From the NCBI GenBank assembly GCA_033980235.1, contig CM067069.1:16937650-17001649 (forward strand): 64,000 bases of DNA, written 5' to 3'. The notes beneath the pieces are model-generated. The model made no database searches. It was not told the origin of the DNA and worked only from the letters and a program-made list of their open reading frames with translations. The stretch comes from Diadema setosum. Taxonomy: Eukaryota; Echinodermata; Echinoidea; Diadematoida; Diadematidae. The first letter of the stretch is position 1, and each line of letters begins with the position of its first letter. The translations under genes were made by a program, and so were the position numbers. Below, one piece after another: positions 44,086 to 53,420 of the stretch.

Positions 44086-44776
44086 TGTGACAGTGCACCT
44101 CAAAACGAACATAAAGTCGCACACACTGATTTTGCGTGAGGTCTCAAAATAAGTGAAATGGGTCAACCTAGCCGATCTTGACTTTTTCATATTTTCTGAA
44201 AGAGTGGGTCTTCTTTTACATTATGCTAAAATTTGGTATCATAAAACGGGCAGGAAAGTGTGTTTTTTAAGCAGTTTATCTCGAACATTTTTGGTAGAAT
44301 ACTGGGATCAGGTGTGTCTTTAGAATCCCTTTTTCCTTTCTGAAAAACCTTGTCCACACTCTTCACTTTCAACTCTAATAACTTTTGAAGGGATAGAGCT
44401 ATTGCTTTGAAACTTGGCATTAAGTATGGACAGAATGTGTTAATGAGGCATGGTTAATTTCAGTTTAATCTGATAATCCCTTCATTGTTGTTACTCTGGT
44501 GGTTTACTTCCTGTTTTTTGTCCCATTCATCGCACAGCCAGCACGGTTTGGTAAAGATTAAGCGCTTAAATAGACACTGTACTTCAGAGCCTCTTTTCTC
44601 AGTTCACACTTTTCCTGAGTTTGTGCTTTCTTTCCAATATTTAGATAGGTTAGGAGAGTCCATTTGATTTGAGTTATACATCATTTCAAAACTTAAAGTC
44701 TGCTCTTTCAGAATATGGTCTTAACTTAAAATTCATGTCTGGCGACTTTTTGTTTGTTTTGAGGTGCAGAGTCACA
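44086..44776. mobile_element. 691-bp TA-MITE (TGTGAC...GTCACA), intact copy
   Basis: Ends TGTGACAGTGCACCTCAAAA and inverse (TTTTGAGGTGCAGAGTCACA), flanked by TA (44084-44085 and 44777-44778). Homologous, in inverse orientation, to the element at 52089-53344. At 44,692-44,697 it keeps the undisturbed TTAA target that is occupied by a second MITE in the 52-kb copy. Inserted 38 bp from a CUB-exon donor. Non-coding; the short ORFs inside are chance. Confidence 0.9.
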
Positions 44777-44814
44777 TATACTTGGTGATAATTTTTAAAG
44801 AGAAATATCCTCAC

Positions 44815-45174
44815 CTTCAGGGCATCTTGCTGAAATGACTGCCTCAAATCCAGCTAAGTTTATTGATGAGTCAGAGCGAAACCTGATCCAGACAGAGCTG
44901 AAGTCATATTCTGTGCTAGGTGGGACCTGTGGCCCTGAGAACTCATCGGCCACTTCTGAGAAGTCCGGGTTGTCGCTGATTGTGACCTTGTCATAATTAC
45001 GCTCTGTAATGAAACTGTCAAAGCGCAAAGTCATGCCACATCCCTCTGGAACAAACACCATCCAGGTAATGTTTGTGTTGCTGTCGTATGGTTGGGGATA
45101 ATTAGGGGATGAGATGGTTGCGCTCTCTCCAGATTCCAAGTTAAATGTTAGTCCGTCAGAGGCAACCGTCGTGA
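44815..45174 (-). CDS. CUB-domain exon, copy 1 (upstream copy)
   Basis: The 360-bp exon is phase 1 at both ends (acceptor CATTTCTAG; donor GAAG/GTGAGG). It encodes the same CUB layout as the exon at 41268: FNLESGESATISSPNYP, PYDSNTNITWMV, VPEGCGMTLRFDSF, DKVTISDNPDFSEV, SSVWIRFRSDSSINLAGF, EAVISARC. Both lie on the minus strand and in the same phase, so they encode consecutive CUB domains if spliced together. The preceding exon is not found; an LTR retrotransposon begins about 50 bp upstream of the acceptor. Conserved length and frame suggest both copies are under coding constraint. Confidence 0.93.
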
Positions 45175-45262
45175 CTAGAAATGAGAGAGAGTGAAAACAT
45201 GATCATCAATGGTGACGGCCTGCGCCAGTGTATTGTTATGTAGACATACTACTGGTGGTTAT

Positions 45263-45508
45263 CAGTGCCGTATATAAAGAGAGTCTGGCCAACTCGGTTT
45301 TTGGCTTACGTGTTTTGAAGCCTGTGATTGGTCAAAAGCTGGTCCTGTGATCTACAGGCGCCATGTCGTTACTGAAGTGCGCTCATACGCAATGCCCATT
45401 GTTAACTGCCCCTTATTTGGCTTGGTTATTTTGTTACGCGTAATACGCGCGGTAACGACATGGCGTCCAAATTAGCAGTTGGCCAGACTCTCTTAATATA
45501 CGGCACTG
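45263..45508. mobile_element. 246-bp hAT-like MITE, copy 1, with perfect 8-bp target duplication
   Basis: Ends CAGTGCCGTATATAAAGAGA and inverse (TCTCTTAATATACGGCACTG). The 8-bp duplication GTGGTTAT lies at 45255-45262 and 45509-45516. CAGTG ends plus an 8-bp duplication point to the hAT superfamily. Non-coding. Confidence 0.9.
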
Positions 45509-45517
45509 GTGGTTATA

Positions 45518-46176
45518 GCCAGAGCGGGTTGATAGATAGAGTTGCGACACTGGGGTATAAAGGTCACGTCAAATAGTTCCCCCTGGTCGTCGATGTCGAC
45601 TAATTATTTCTACAGGGTTTTCACATAGGCGCGCAGTACCATACGGACCCAGCGGCAGTGTGAGATACATTGTTGCTTGCGACGGGAGTGTGACTTGTTG
45701 AGAAAAATGTCGTGTTTTTACGGCAATCATGTAAACTTAATGAAGTAGAGAAAGGAGTACTTACTGTTGAGGTCAATGAAACGGATGCAAGCAACCTGAA
45801 AGGATGAAATATTTTCAGAGTTGTTTTAACGCTCCTGGCTGATGTTGATGGGCGCACGTCAAAGTGTTGGGACGGAGTTATCATGTAGTCCCACTCCTTT
45901 ACAATTGTTGTTGTAATTCAAAATCCCGGGCTGTGAGTCTTATGTCGAGGGGAAGCTATTTTGCACTCTCGCGCAAAACCCATGCGCGGAGCGCGTAACT
46001 CTACTTTGCGCGAGCCACGGAGCAAAATAACAATAAATGCATTGTTTGCGTCATAATATGGTACGCGGTTTTCTAAAGTCTTATCGACATCATACGACCA
46101 GGGGGAACTATTTTGAGGGATTGACCAATCAGCAAGAACTTCCGGTGTCGCAACTCTATCTATCAACACGCTCTGG
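45518..46176. mobile_element. 659-bp TIR element, first of a head-to-head pair
   Basis: Ends GCCAGAGCGGGTTGATAGAT and the inverse of CCAGAGCGTGTTGATAGATA. TTATA stands at 45513-45517 and 46177-46181. The interior is an inverted copy of the next element. The ORFs inside (45,918-46,238) are repeat shadows. Confidence 0.85.
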
Positions 46177-46181
46177 TTATA

Positions 46182-46842
46182 GCCAGAGCGGGTTGATAGA
46201 TAGAGTTGCGACACCGGAAGTTCTTGCTGATTGGTCAATCCCTCAAAATAGTTCCCCCTGGTCGTAAGACCTTGGAAAACCGCGTACCCTATTATGACGC
46301 AAACAATGCATTCATTGTTATTTTGCTCCGTGGCTCGCGCAAAGTAGAGTAACGCGCTCCGCGCATGGGTTTTGCGCGAGAGTGCAAGGTTAGCTTCCCC
46401 TCGTCGTCATAACAACAATAAAGACCCACAACCCGGGATTTTGAATTACAACAACAATTGTAAAGGAGTGGGACTACATGATATTTCCGTCCTTACATTT
46501 TGACGTTTGCCCATCAACATCATCCAGGAGCGTTAAAACCACTTTGAAAATATTTCATCCTTACTGGTTGTTTGCAACCTTTTACTTGACTTCGACAGGC
46601 AAGTACTCCTTTCTCTACTTCATTAAGTTTACATGATTGCCGTAAAAACATGACATTTTTCTCAACAAGTCACACTCCCGTCGAAAGCAACAATGATATC
46701 TCACACTGCCGCTGGGTCCGGGTACTGCGCGCCTATGTGAAAACCCTGTAGAAATAATTCGTCGACATCGACGACCAGGGGGAACTATTTGACGTGACCT
46801 TTGTACCCCAGTGTCGCAAATCTATCTATCAACCCGCTCTGG
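46182..46842. mobile_element. 661-bp TIR element, second of a head-to-head pair
   Basis: Mirror image of 45518-46176 at about 90% identity by eye. TTATA is at 46177-46181 (shared with the first) and 46843-46847. Together the two make a ~1.33-kb palindrome centred on CTCTGGTTATAGCCAGAG. Superfamily unclear: a 5-bp (or TATA/TA) duplication. Confidence 0.85.
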
Positions 46843-46894
46843 TTATAGCGCAATAGCGCCACCTAGTGTCTATTGCAGTATATGTGACTGGCAC

Positions 46895-47931
46895 CAGGGG
46901 CCGTTTTCTGAGAGCTTATTAAGTGTCTGATTAGCACTTAATTACCGAATTAGTATTCTGAGAGCATGATTAAGTAGGAGGTATATTAACTACCATAGCA
47001 ACAAGCGTTTTGGCGGGAAGGACCTACGCGTTTGCGCGTATCAATGCGCGTGCACCTCTGAAAGGACTTAATCACAGAGTTAATTACGAATCGGTATTCT
47101 GAGGGTGTAATTAAGTATGAAAGTTAATGGAAAACTTAATGATACTAAAGAGTGTCATTAACTACTCCGATATCACGCAATACATCGTGTTTTCTCTGCC
47201 ACAACGATGCTTACCGTCTTCGGTAACCGAGGAGCGTATGAATCTTGTTATCATGGTATCCGTAGAATTCAGAGAAAAAAAGAAATAAAGCCGATCTTCT
47301 AGAAATTTTGTCATTTTATGTGAGCAAAGAGGTTGAGATCTTCGCGTGCGTAGGTGAGGGGTTGTAATCAAATACCGGAGTGTGCGCACGTAGCTCTTGG
47401 GTTGTAATTACAGGGGGCGTGGAGGAGCGCGCATTGAGGGCATATTTGCGCGTGTAATCATTTTGGCTTCTAACAACGCGTCTGATTGGATGGAATAACA
47501 ATTAGATGGGAGGGACCTAAGATAATTACAGGGGACTTAATCATACCTTAATTACGTCCTCAGAATACCGATTTTGCCCATGATTAAGGGCCTATTAACT
47601 TCACGACTTAATCACGAAGTTAATTACAGACTTAATTACGACCTCAGAATACCACCCCAGTATCGTATATAAAGAGAGTCTGACCAACTGCTAAATTGGA
47701 CGCCATGTCGTTACCGCGCGTATTACGCGTTACAGGATTAGCGTGTACGCTCAGACGCAACAAAATAACCAAGCCTAATAAGGGGTAGTTAACAATGGGC
47801 ACTGCGTATGAGCGCACTTAAGTAACGGCATGGCTCCACAAAGATCACGAGACCCGTTTTGACCAATCACAGGCTTCAAAACTCATGAGCCGAAAACCGA
47901 GTGGGCCTGACTCTCTTGATATACGGCACTG
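46895..47931. mobile_element. hAT-like MITE copy 2, opposite orientation, interrupted
   Basis: Same family as 45263-45508, inverted. The first three bases CAG are at 46895-46897 and the rest is 47661-47931; between them lies the Harbinger-like element. Flanks ACTGGCAC (46887-46894) and ACTGTTAC (47932-47939) match at six of eight positions, a decayed 8-bp duplication. Confidence 0.7.
46898..47657. mobile_element. 760-bp PIF/Harbinger-like MITE with 3-bp CAG duplication
   Basis: The ends GGGCCGTTTTCTGAG and inverse of CTCAGAATACCACCC match at 12 of 15 positions. CAG is at 46895-46897 and 47658-47660. Subterminal repeats of ACTTAATTAC/GTAATTAAGT with TATTCTGAG fill both ends (46,905-46,980; 47,060-47,130; 47,540-47,650). 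A 3-bp duplication fits PIF/Harbinger/ISL2EU. No transposase. Confidence 0.7.
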
Positions 47932-48012
47932 ACTGTTACTACTGTTGATCAACACAAATAAAGCTATTGTTTACATGATCGAAGATCATCCAGTATTCTC
48001 TCCTTTATTGCG

Positions 48013-48030
48013 TGGTGGCAGCGCTGGCCC
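48013..48030 (+). promoter_or_regulatory. Possible retrotransposon primer-binding site
   Basis: TGGTGGCAGCGCTGGCCC directly follows the presumed LTR end. It begins TGG, as tRNA-primed sites do (pairing to the CCA end). The tRNA species was not identified. Confidence 0.45.
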
Positions 48031-48141
48031 ACAGTCTAAGTGAAATCTTTCCCAACTCTGGGAGGAGTTTTGCTGGAAATAGACTGCCAGGTCCACTGTA
48101 AACGTAAGTTTTTACAACCTTGACTCATAGTCATCACTTAA

Positions 48142-50040
48142 TTGGCCAGTAGTGTCCAGTCCCACACCTCTAAAATGGTGTGTGCTATGCCCAAGGTACC
48201 CCAACAATGGTGTCTAGGCAAGATAGAGACTGTCACCTCACTCAAAAGTTGGAGACAGACTCTCCTGTACACTCTAAACCTAGATCCCAACTTTGCACCG
48301 TTTCTCGGTGAGCAGTGGCGTATCTAGGGGGGGGGGGGGGGCAAGGGGGGCACGTGCCCCGGGCGCCACTCCTTGGAGGCGCAAAAAAAAAAACGAGAAA
48401 AAAAATGAAGAAGAAGAAGAAAAAAAAAGGAAAAAATGAAGAAGAAGAAGAAAAAAAGAAAAGAAGAAGAAAAAGAAGAAGAAAAAAAAATACTCGCCCA
48501 GAAGGGGGAGGGAGAATGGTGAGGGGGGGGGGGGGGCAGAAAACCAAATCAAACAAGATAAAAACAAAGCATGATGATGACAAGGACAAAATGACAATGT
48601 TTATTGTGTTAACACAAAAAGTCCATGTTCTGTGATCTAAACTACAACAATTTTCGGCTCGCTCGCTGCGCTCGCTCGCCAAAATTTACATAAAAAAGAA
48701 GGTAAGAACAAAACGTGATGATGACAAAATGACAGTGTCAATTGTGTTCAAACATGTCATTTTATATTTAGCAGGCAAAATGTTTCACGGAGCAGCGGCT
48801 GCAATTTCATTCGTTCTGAAGCGATCGCCAATTGGATCAAAAGAGGGCGTCAACGGTTTCGAACATCGGGGGGGGGGGCGCAAAAAACAACAACAGATCA
48901 AACAAGATAAGAACAAAACGTAATAATGACGCGGAAATATACAAATTTCGGCTCACTCGCTCGTACTAATTTAGAGTATTTTTTCCAAGTCCTCAGTTTG
49001 TTGGTATAAATCGTTATCTATAATGTCGTCACTATAATTGTGAGATTCAATAAGAAAAAAATGACAAGAATTCCATGTTTTGTAAGCTGAAATACAAAAA
49101 TTTTCGGCTCGCTCGCTGCGCTCGCTCGCCAAAATCTATGAAAATTCATTACATTTAAATCACCCTCAAAAGATCCCTTTTTAAGTGCTTGAAAAAGCAT
49201 CATGTGGACTTTGTTTAAAGTCCCTACCGGGATGGGGTTGGGGTTGAACACTTTTTCAGAAATTAGGGGCGCAATTCGTGCTTGCCCCGTTCTCCGTTTT
49301 CCCTAGATACGCCACTGTCGGTGAGTCAGTAACATGTTCAAAAAAGACAAAGGCAAATTCTAATAGAGGTTTTCTTGATGACACTAGCTCTGTCATGCTG
49401 TCATGCTGTCAGGCTGTCATGCTTGATCTCATGCTTGGCCAGATTGCAGATTTCTGCTCTGTGATTGCTAGTAACTGCACAGTGCGCAATTTTATATACC
49501 TCACCCTTGAAATGACATTTAGTCAACAATTCACCTTCACTATGGCTTTCAGTCGACATGAGCTCATTTCATTGATTTTTCTGACATCAAGTAAGAAACC
49601 GATGAACGACCTGAAGACATGTATCAAAGGATACTTGCCTTTGTAGAAGATAATCTTTTGACCTCAGGTGGGGGAATCACTCACCACGGTGAGCTCATCA
49701 AGGAAGATGAAGAGCTTACGACAAATATCGAAAACGTCATAGTGCTGCATTGGCTTCAGTTGTTACATTTGGATCTCCCACATATAGTCAAACAAAGATA
49801 TGGTACAGATCTCCGGTCATGTACCCTTGCTTCTCTGAAGCCCGAGATTTCTCAAGCCTTACCAGTCTCCTCGAGTCAGTTGAATGTTCTAGAACCATGC
49901 GTGCTGCTGCCTTTCCCCCGCCCAGTCGTAGTCAGTCTACTCCTAGGCGTTCCCAACCACAATTTCAAAGTCGATCCCGTGCCAAGTCTGCCAAGTCATG
50001 CTCCCTCTGCCTTCAGACTGTGATGAGATACTTGCTGATA
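48142..50040 (+). pseudogene. gag region of the Ty3/Gypsy-like element, split and frameshifted
   Basis: Gag-like coding starts at 48142 and is open to 48312, where the hAT-like element interrupts it. It resumes at 49326 (KKTKANSNRGFLDD), continues with DLMLGQIADFCSVIASN, then in shifted frames [20 protein letters not shown] (49,620-49,680), [19 protein letters not shown] and LKPEISQAL, to about 50,030. I recognise this as the capsid-type region that precedes a retroviral-type protease; no clear zinc knuckle survives. Several frameshifts make it inactive. The orientation is opposite to the host gene. Confidence 0.7.
48313..49317. mobile_element. 1,005-bp hAT-like non-autonomous element in gag
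   Basis: Ends CAGTGGCGTATCTAGGG and CCCTAGATACGCCACTG are perfect inverted repeats. The perfect 8-bp duplication TCGGTGAG is at 48305-48312 and 49318-49325. The interior has G-runs, a long purine tract (48,376-48,490, source of a spurious Lys/Glu ORF) and an internal repeat: CTCGCTCGCTGCGCTCGCTC at 48,657 and 49,107 with a weaker copy near 48,950, each near ACAAAACGTRATRATGAC. No transposase. Confidence 0.93.
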
Positions 50041-50049
50041 GCATAGACC

Positions 50050-50525
50050 CCCAGGATGTTCAGGTTGACCAAGGTACCCAGTCTGGTTTAGATGGTGAGG
50101 AACCCTCCACTACACTCCGTGTGCAAGTGCGTCAGTCCCCTTACTTTGATGCCTTTTGCAATCGTCATGCTGTCCGGATAACTGTTGATAGTGGTGCTAC
50201 AGGGAACATGTTGCGTGCCTCCACAGCACATGCCATCGGTTGTACTGTGACTCCTACCTCCCAGTCGGCTCGCCAAGCTGATGCCTCGTCCCCCTTGGAA
50301 GTTGTTGGTGAAACTCGTCTCACCTTTTCTCGTGATAAACATGTCTTCCATTTTGAGGGCTTAGTTATGGAGAATCTAGATGTTGAGGTCTTTGCTGGGA
50401 CTCCATTTATGGAGCGCAATGATGTAGCCCTTCGACCCGCTAAGCGCCAGATTATGTTGGATGATGGCACGGTGTACTTGTATGGTTCCACTGTTAAGTC
50501 TAAAGTTGGCTATGCTGTGCGATGA
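50050..50525 (+). pseudogene. Retroviral-type aspartic protease region
   Basis: An open frame (49998-50525) contains ITVDSGATGNMLRAS, the D-S-G-A active-site triad of retropepsins, followed by a strand pattern and LDVEVFAGTPFMERNDVALR typical of the C-terminal half of the fold. In life it would cleave the Gag-Pol polyprotein inside the particle. The domain itself looks intact, but both the upstream gag and the downstream pol are broken, and a stop at 50523-50525 ends the frame. Confidence 0.85.
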
Positions 50526-51450
50526 GCACACGTTCTCCGTGCTCCTGCGACAACCACAACTCTCTGGCCAGGAGAGTTCCTTGCACTTGAGTTGCCTTCC
50601 CAGTTTGAGTCCGATGACATCCTTGCTGTATAGCCTTGAACAGACTCCCCTCCTACCTCCCCCTTTAATTGCAGGAATGCTTCCCAGTTCCCAAAGTGGT
50701 CCCAAGCATAGCTGGTAGGATCCGCATTCCCAATCTATCTGATGCTCCCTGCGTTATTCGCCGCAATTCACATTTGTGACAGGTCAACCCCATGGGCATG
50801 GAAGATGCAGGGCAATTGCAAGAACTATGTCTGATCGGCAGGCACCATCTGCCCAGCCTCCTGGGAATCAATCCACAAGCCGATCTTTTGAGTCAGTGTT
50901 GATCCAGACGGGGTTCTTCCCTCTCAGACAAGGCGTGCCTTCCAGGCACTCCACGCCAAATATGATGGAGTGTTCACTTCATCATTCAAGGGCTATAATG
51001 ATGCTTCCAGACCATTCCAGGCTGTTGTGAACATGGGCCCAGTGCAAGCGCCTCAGCGCAAGGGCCGACTCTCTTTGTATTCCCGTGACAAGCTTGTTGA
51101 GTTGCAGGAAAAGTTTGATGACCTCGAAGAACTTGGCATTTTTGCACGGCCAGAGGATATTTGCGTCACTGTCGAATACGTCAACCCGTTTTACGTGGTC
51201 AAGAAACCCAATGACGGTCACTGGTTGGTCACAGCCTTTGCTGATGTGGGTCGCTATTCCAAGCCCCAGCCTTCAGTCTTACGAGATGTTGATTCCACAT
51301 TACGTAAGAAAGGGAATACCAGGTTCTGAGACTGCCCTGGAGGAATTGATGTGTCGAGTACTTGGGGACTTGTTGATTGAAGGTATCGTTGTCAAGTTGG
51401 CAGATGACTTGTACTGTGGTGCTGATACACCGCAAGCCTTGTTGTAGAAT
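50526..51450 (+). pseudogene. Reverse transcriptase region with internal deletion
   Basis: From about 50,900 in shifted frames: [50 protein letters not shown] and [13 protein letters not shown], the fingers part of a Ty3/Gypsy-type RT. Near 51,300 the sequence jumps to [16 protein letters not shown] and [19 protein letters not shown]. That second part holds the x-x-D-D motif (ADDL) of the palm, but the intervening stretch, which should hold the first catalytic Asp, is missing, as judged by comparing motif spacing with the family. TAG at 51446-51448 ends the frame. Confidence 0.8.
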
Positions 51451-52088
51451 TGGTCTCGGGTGCTACAGGCCCTTGCTGCCAATGGCCTCCACCTATCCCC
51501 GACCAAGATCTCAGTATGCCCCAAGACTACCACTATCCTAGGGTGGATCTGGTCGGAAGGAACCCTTCGCGCAAGTCCACACAGGATGACAACATTGTCA
51601 ACCTGCTCTCCTCCCACTACAGTGAAAGGCATGGGATCTTTCATTGGTGCGTACAAGATACTTCCTCGTGTGCTCCCCAGTTGTGCCGCATACTTGAGCC
51701 CCCTTGATGACTCCATTGCTAGATTCAAATCACAAGACCGTATCCACTGGACGGATGAGCTGCTTGATGCCTTCACCAGGCTCAGTCTGCCATTCAGTCC
51801 TCACGTACCATCACACTTCCACGCCCCTCTGACCAGTTTTGGATTGTCACAGATGGGTCTGTCAAAAAAATATGACCTCGGTGCAACAATGTACGTGACA
51901 CGAGATCAGAAGCCTCTTGTCGCTGGCTTCTTTAGTGCTAAGCTGCATGGTCGCAAGGTTACCTGGCTCCCCTGTGAGGTTGAGGCGCTGTCTATTGCCA
52001 CTGCCACTAAACATTTCAGCCCGTATATCATTCAATCACTTCACCCTGTGTGCATCCTCTCTGACAGCAAATCATGTGTTCAATCATA

Positions 52089-53344
52089 TGTGACCCTGCA
52101 CCTCAAAACAAACAAAAAGTCGCCAGACATGAATTTTTAGTTAAGACCATATTCTGAAAGAGCAGACTTTAAAGGACAAGTTCACCTTCATAAACATAAG
52201 GATTGAGAGAATGCATCAATGTTAGTAGAACACATCAGTGAAAGTTTGAGGAAAATTGGACAATCGATGCAAAAGTTATGAATTTGTAAAATTTTTATGT
52301 TGGAACCGCTGGATGAGGAGACTACTAAGGCTTGTGATGTCATATGAGTACAACAGTACAAAGAAAATGTAAAGCAAATCCAACATATTTTCACTTTTTT
52401 TCGCATAATAAAAGAGCACTTGACTTGCCTCTTTCTAAAGGCAATTGGGATAATATTACCCATAACATATGCCAGTAACGAGTCAAGGGAATATGTAATT
52501 TTTTCAAAAGATAAAATTTTGTGAAATTCTCTTTATATTTTCCTTATATTGTTGTACGCATGTGACATCATACCCTGCAGTAGTCTTCTCATCCAGCAGT
52601 GACTGCACAAAAAATTCAAAAATTCATAACTATTGAACGGATTGTCCGATTTTCCTCAAACTGTCAATGATGTGTTCTACTAATATTGCTACATTCTCTC
52701 AATGCTTATGTTAATGAAGGTGAACTTGTCCTTTAAGCTTTAAATTGATGTATAACTCAAATCAAATGGACTCTCCTAACCTATCTGTTGGAAAAAAAAA
52801 ACACAAACTCATGAAAAGTGTGAACTGAGAAAAAATGAGGCTCTGAAGTACAGTGTCTATTCAAGCGCTTAATCTTTACCAAACCATGCTGGCTGTGCGA
52901 TGAATGGGACAAAAAACAAGAAGTAAACCACAAGAGTAACAACAATGAAGGGATTACCAGATTAAACTGAAATTAAGCAGGCCTCATTAACATATTCTGT
53001 TCATATTCAACGCCAACTTTCAAAGCAGTAGCACTATCCTTTCAAAAGTTATTAGAGTTGAAAGTGAAGAGTGTGGACACGGTTTTTCAGAAATGAAAAA
53101 GGGATTCTAAAGACACACCTAATCACAATATTCTACCAAAAATGTTCAAGATAAACTGCTAAAAAAACACACTTTCCTGCCCGTTTTATCATACCAAATT
53201 TTAGCATAATGTAAAAGAAGACCCGCTCTTTCAGAAAATATAAAAAAGTCAAGTTCGTCTAGGTTGACCCATTTCACTTGTTTTCAGTCCTCACGCAAAA
53301 TCAGTGTGTGCGACTTTATGTTCGTTTTGAGGTGCACGGTCACA
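52089..53344. mobile_element. TA-MITE (TGTGAC...GTCACA), 1,256 bp including a nested MITE
   Basis: Ends TGTGACCCTGCACCTCAAAA and inverse (TTTTGAGGTGCACGGTCACA), TA at 52087-52088 and 53345-53346. Without the nested 560-bp element and its 4-bp duplication it is 692 bp, against 691 bp for the sister at 44086-44776. Confidence 0.92.
52173..52732. mobile_element. 560-bp nested MITE with TTAA duplication
   Basis: Ends AGGACAAGTTCACCTTCAT and ATGAAGGTGAACTTGTCCT are perfect inverted repeats of 19 bp, flanked by TTAA (52169-52172 and 52733-52736). The inverse similarity goes on inward (GAGAGAATGCA-CAATRTTAGTAG and inverse), so it is nearly a foldback. A piggyBac or Kolobok type target. Non-coding. 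Confidence 0.93.
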
Positions 53345-53420
53345 TATGAAAAGCTTTGCCGTGGAGAATTTTCCGCTCAGTCCAAGGGTTTCCACATTCC
53401 TAACAACTGTGAGCCGATAC

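Larger units (their letters stand above)
45221..48012 (+). mobile_element. 5' LTR of a Ty3/Gypsy-like element, exploded by five nested insertions
   Basis: Once the insertions described below are discounted, the remaining pieces (45,221-45,262; 45,517; 46,848-46,894; 47,932-48,012) total about 170 bp. They begin TGCGCCAGTGTATTG, contain AATAAA (47,962) and end CTCCTTTATTGCG just before a primer-binding-site-like sequence. The first ~28 bp recur at 58,613-58,642 (CGCCAGTGTGTTGTTATGTA), the expected second LTR. The exact start (TGCGCC or TGTATTG) is uncertain. Confidence 0.6.
51460..53420 (+). pseudogene. Connection and RNase H region, interrupted by nested MITEs
   Basis: The frame from 51460 encodes the connection (LGWIWSEGTLRASPHR, GSFIGAYKILPRVLP, LSPLDDSI), then an RNase H-like domain (YDLGATMYVTRDQKP, LVAGFFSAKLHGRKVTWLP, CEVEALSIATATKHFSPYI, CILSDSKSCVQ). 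At 52,088 a TA-MITE cuts it. On the far side, from 53347, the reading frame continues exactly where it left off. The acidic residues E (CEVEAL) and D (SDSK) of the catalytic set are visible. The first acidic residue region (normally D-G-S) is degraded to QMGLS. Confidence 0.82.

Noticed and set aside
45918..46267. Two overlapping ORFs on opposite strands sharing the same peptide
   Set aside because: The shared peptide comes from the palindrome of two head-to-head MITEs; identical sequence on both strands is repeat symmetry, not two genes.
48315..48635. 106-aa Lys/Glu-rich ORF and the hydrophobic ORFs opposite it
   Set aside because: They are translations of a purine-only tract inside a hAT-like element; low complexity, not protein-like.
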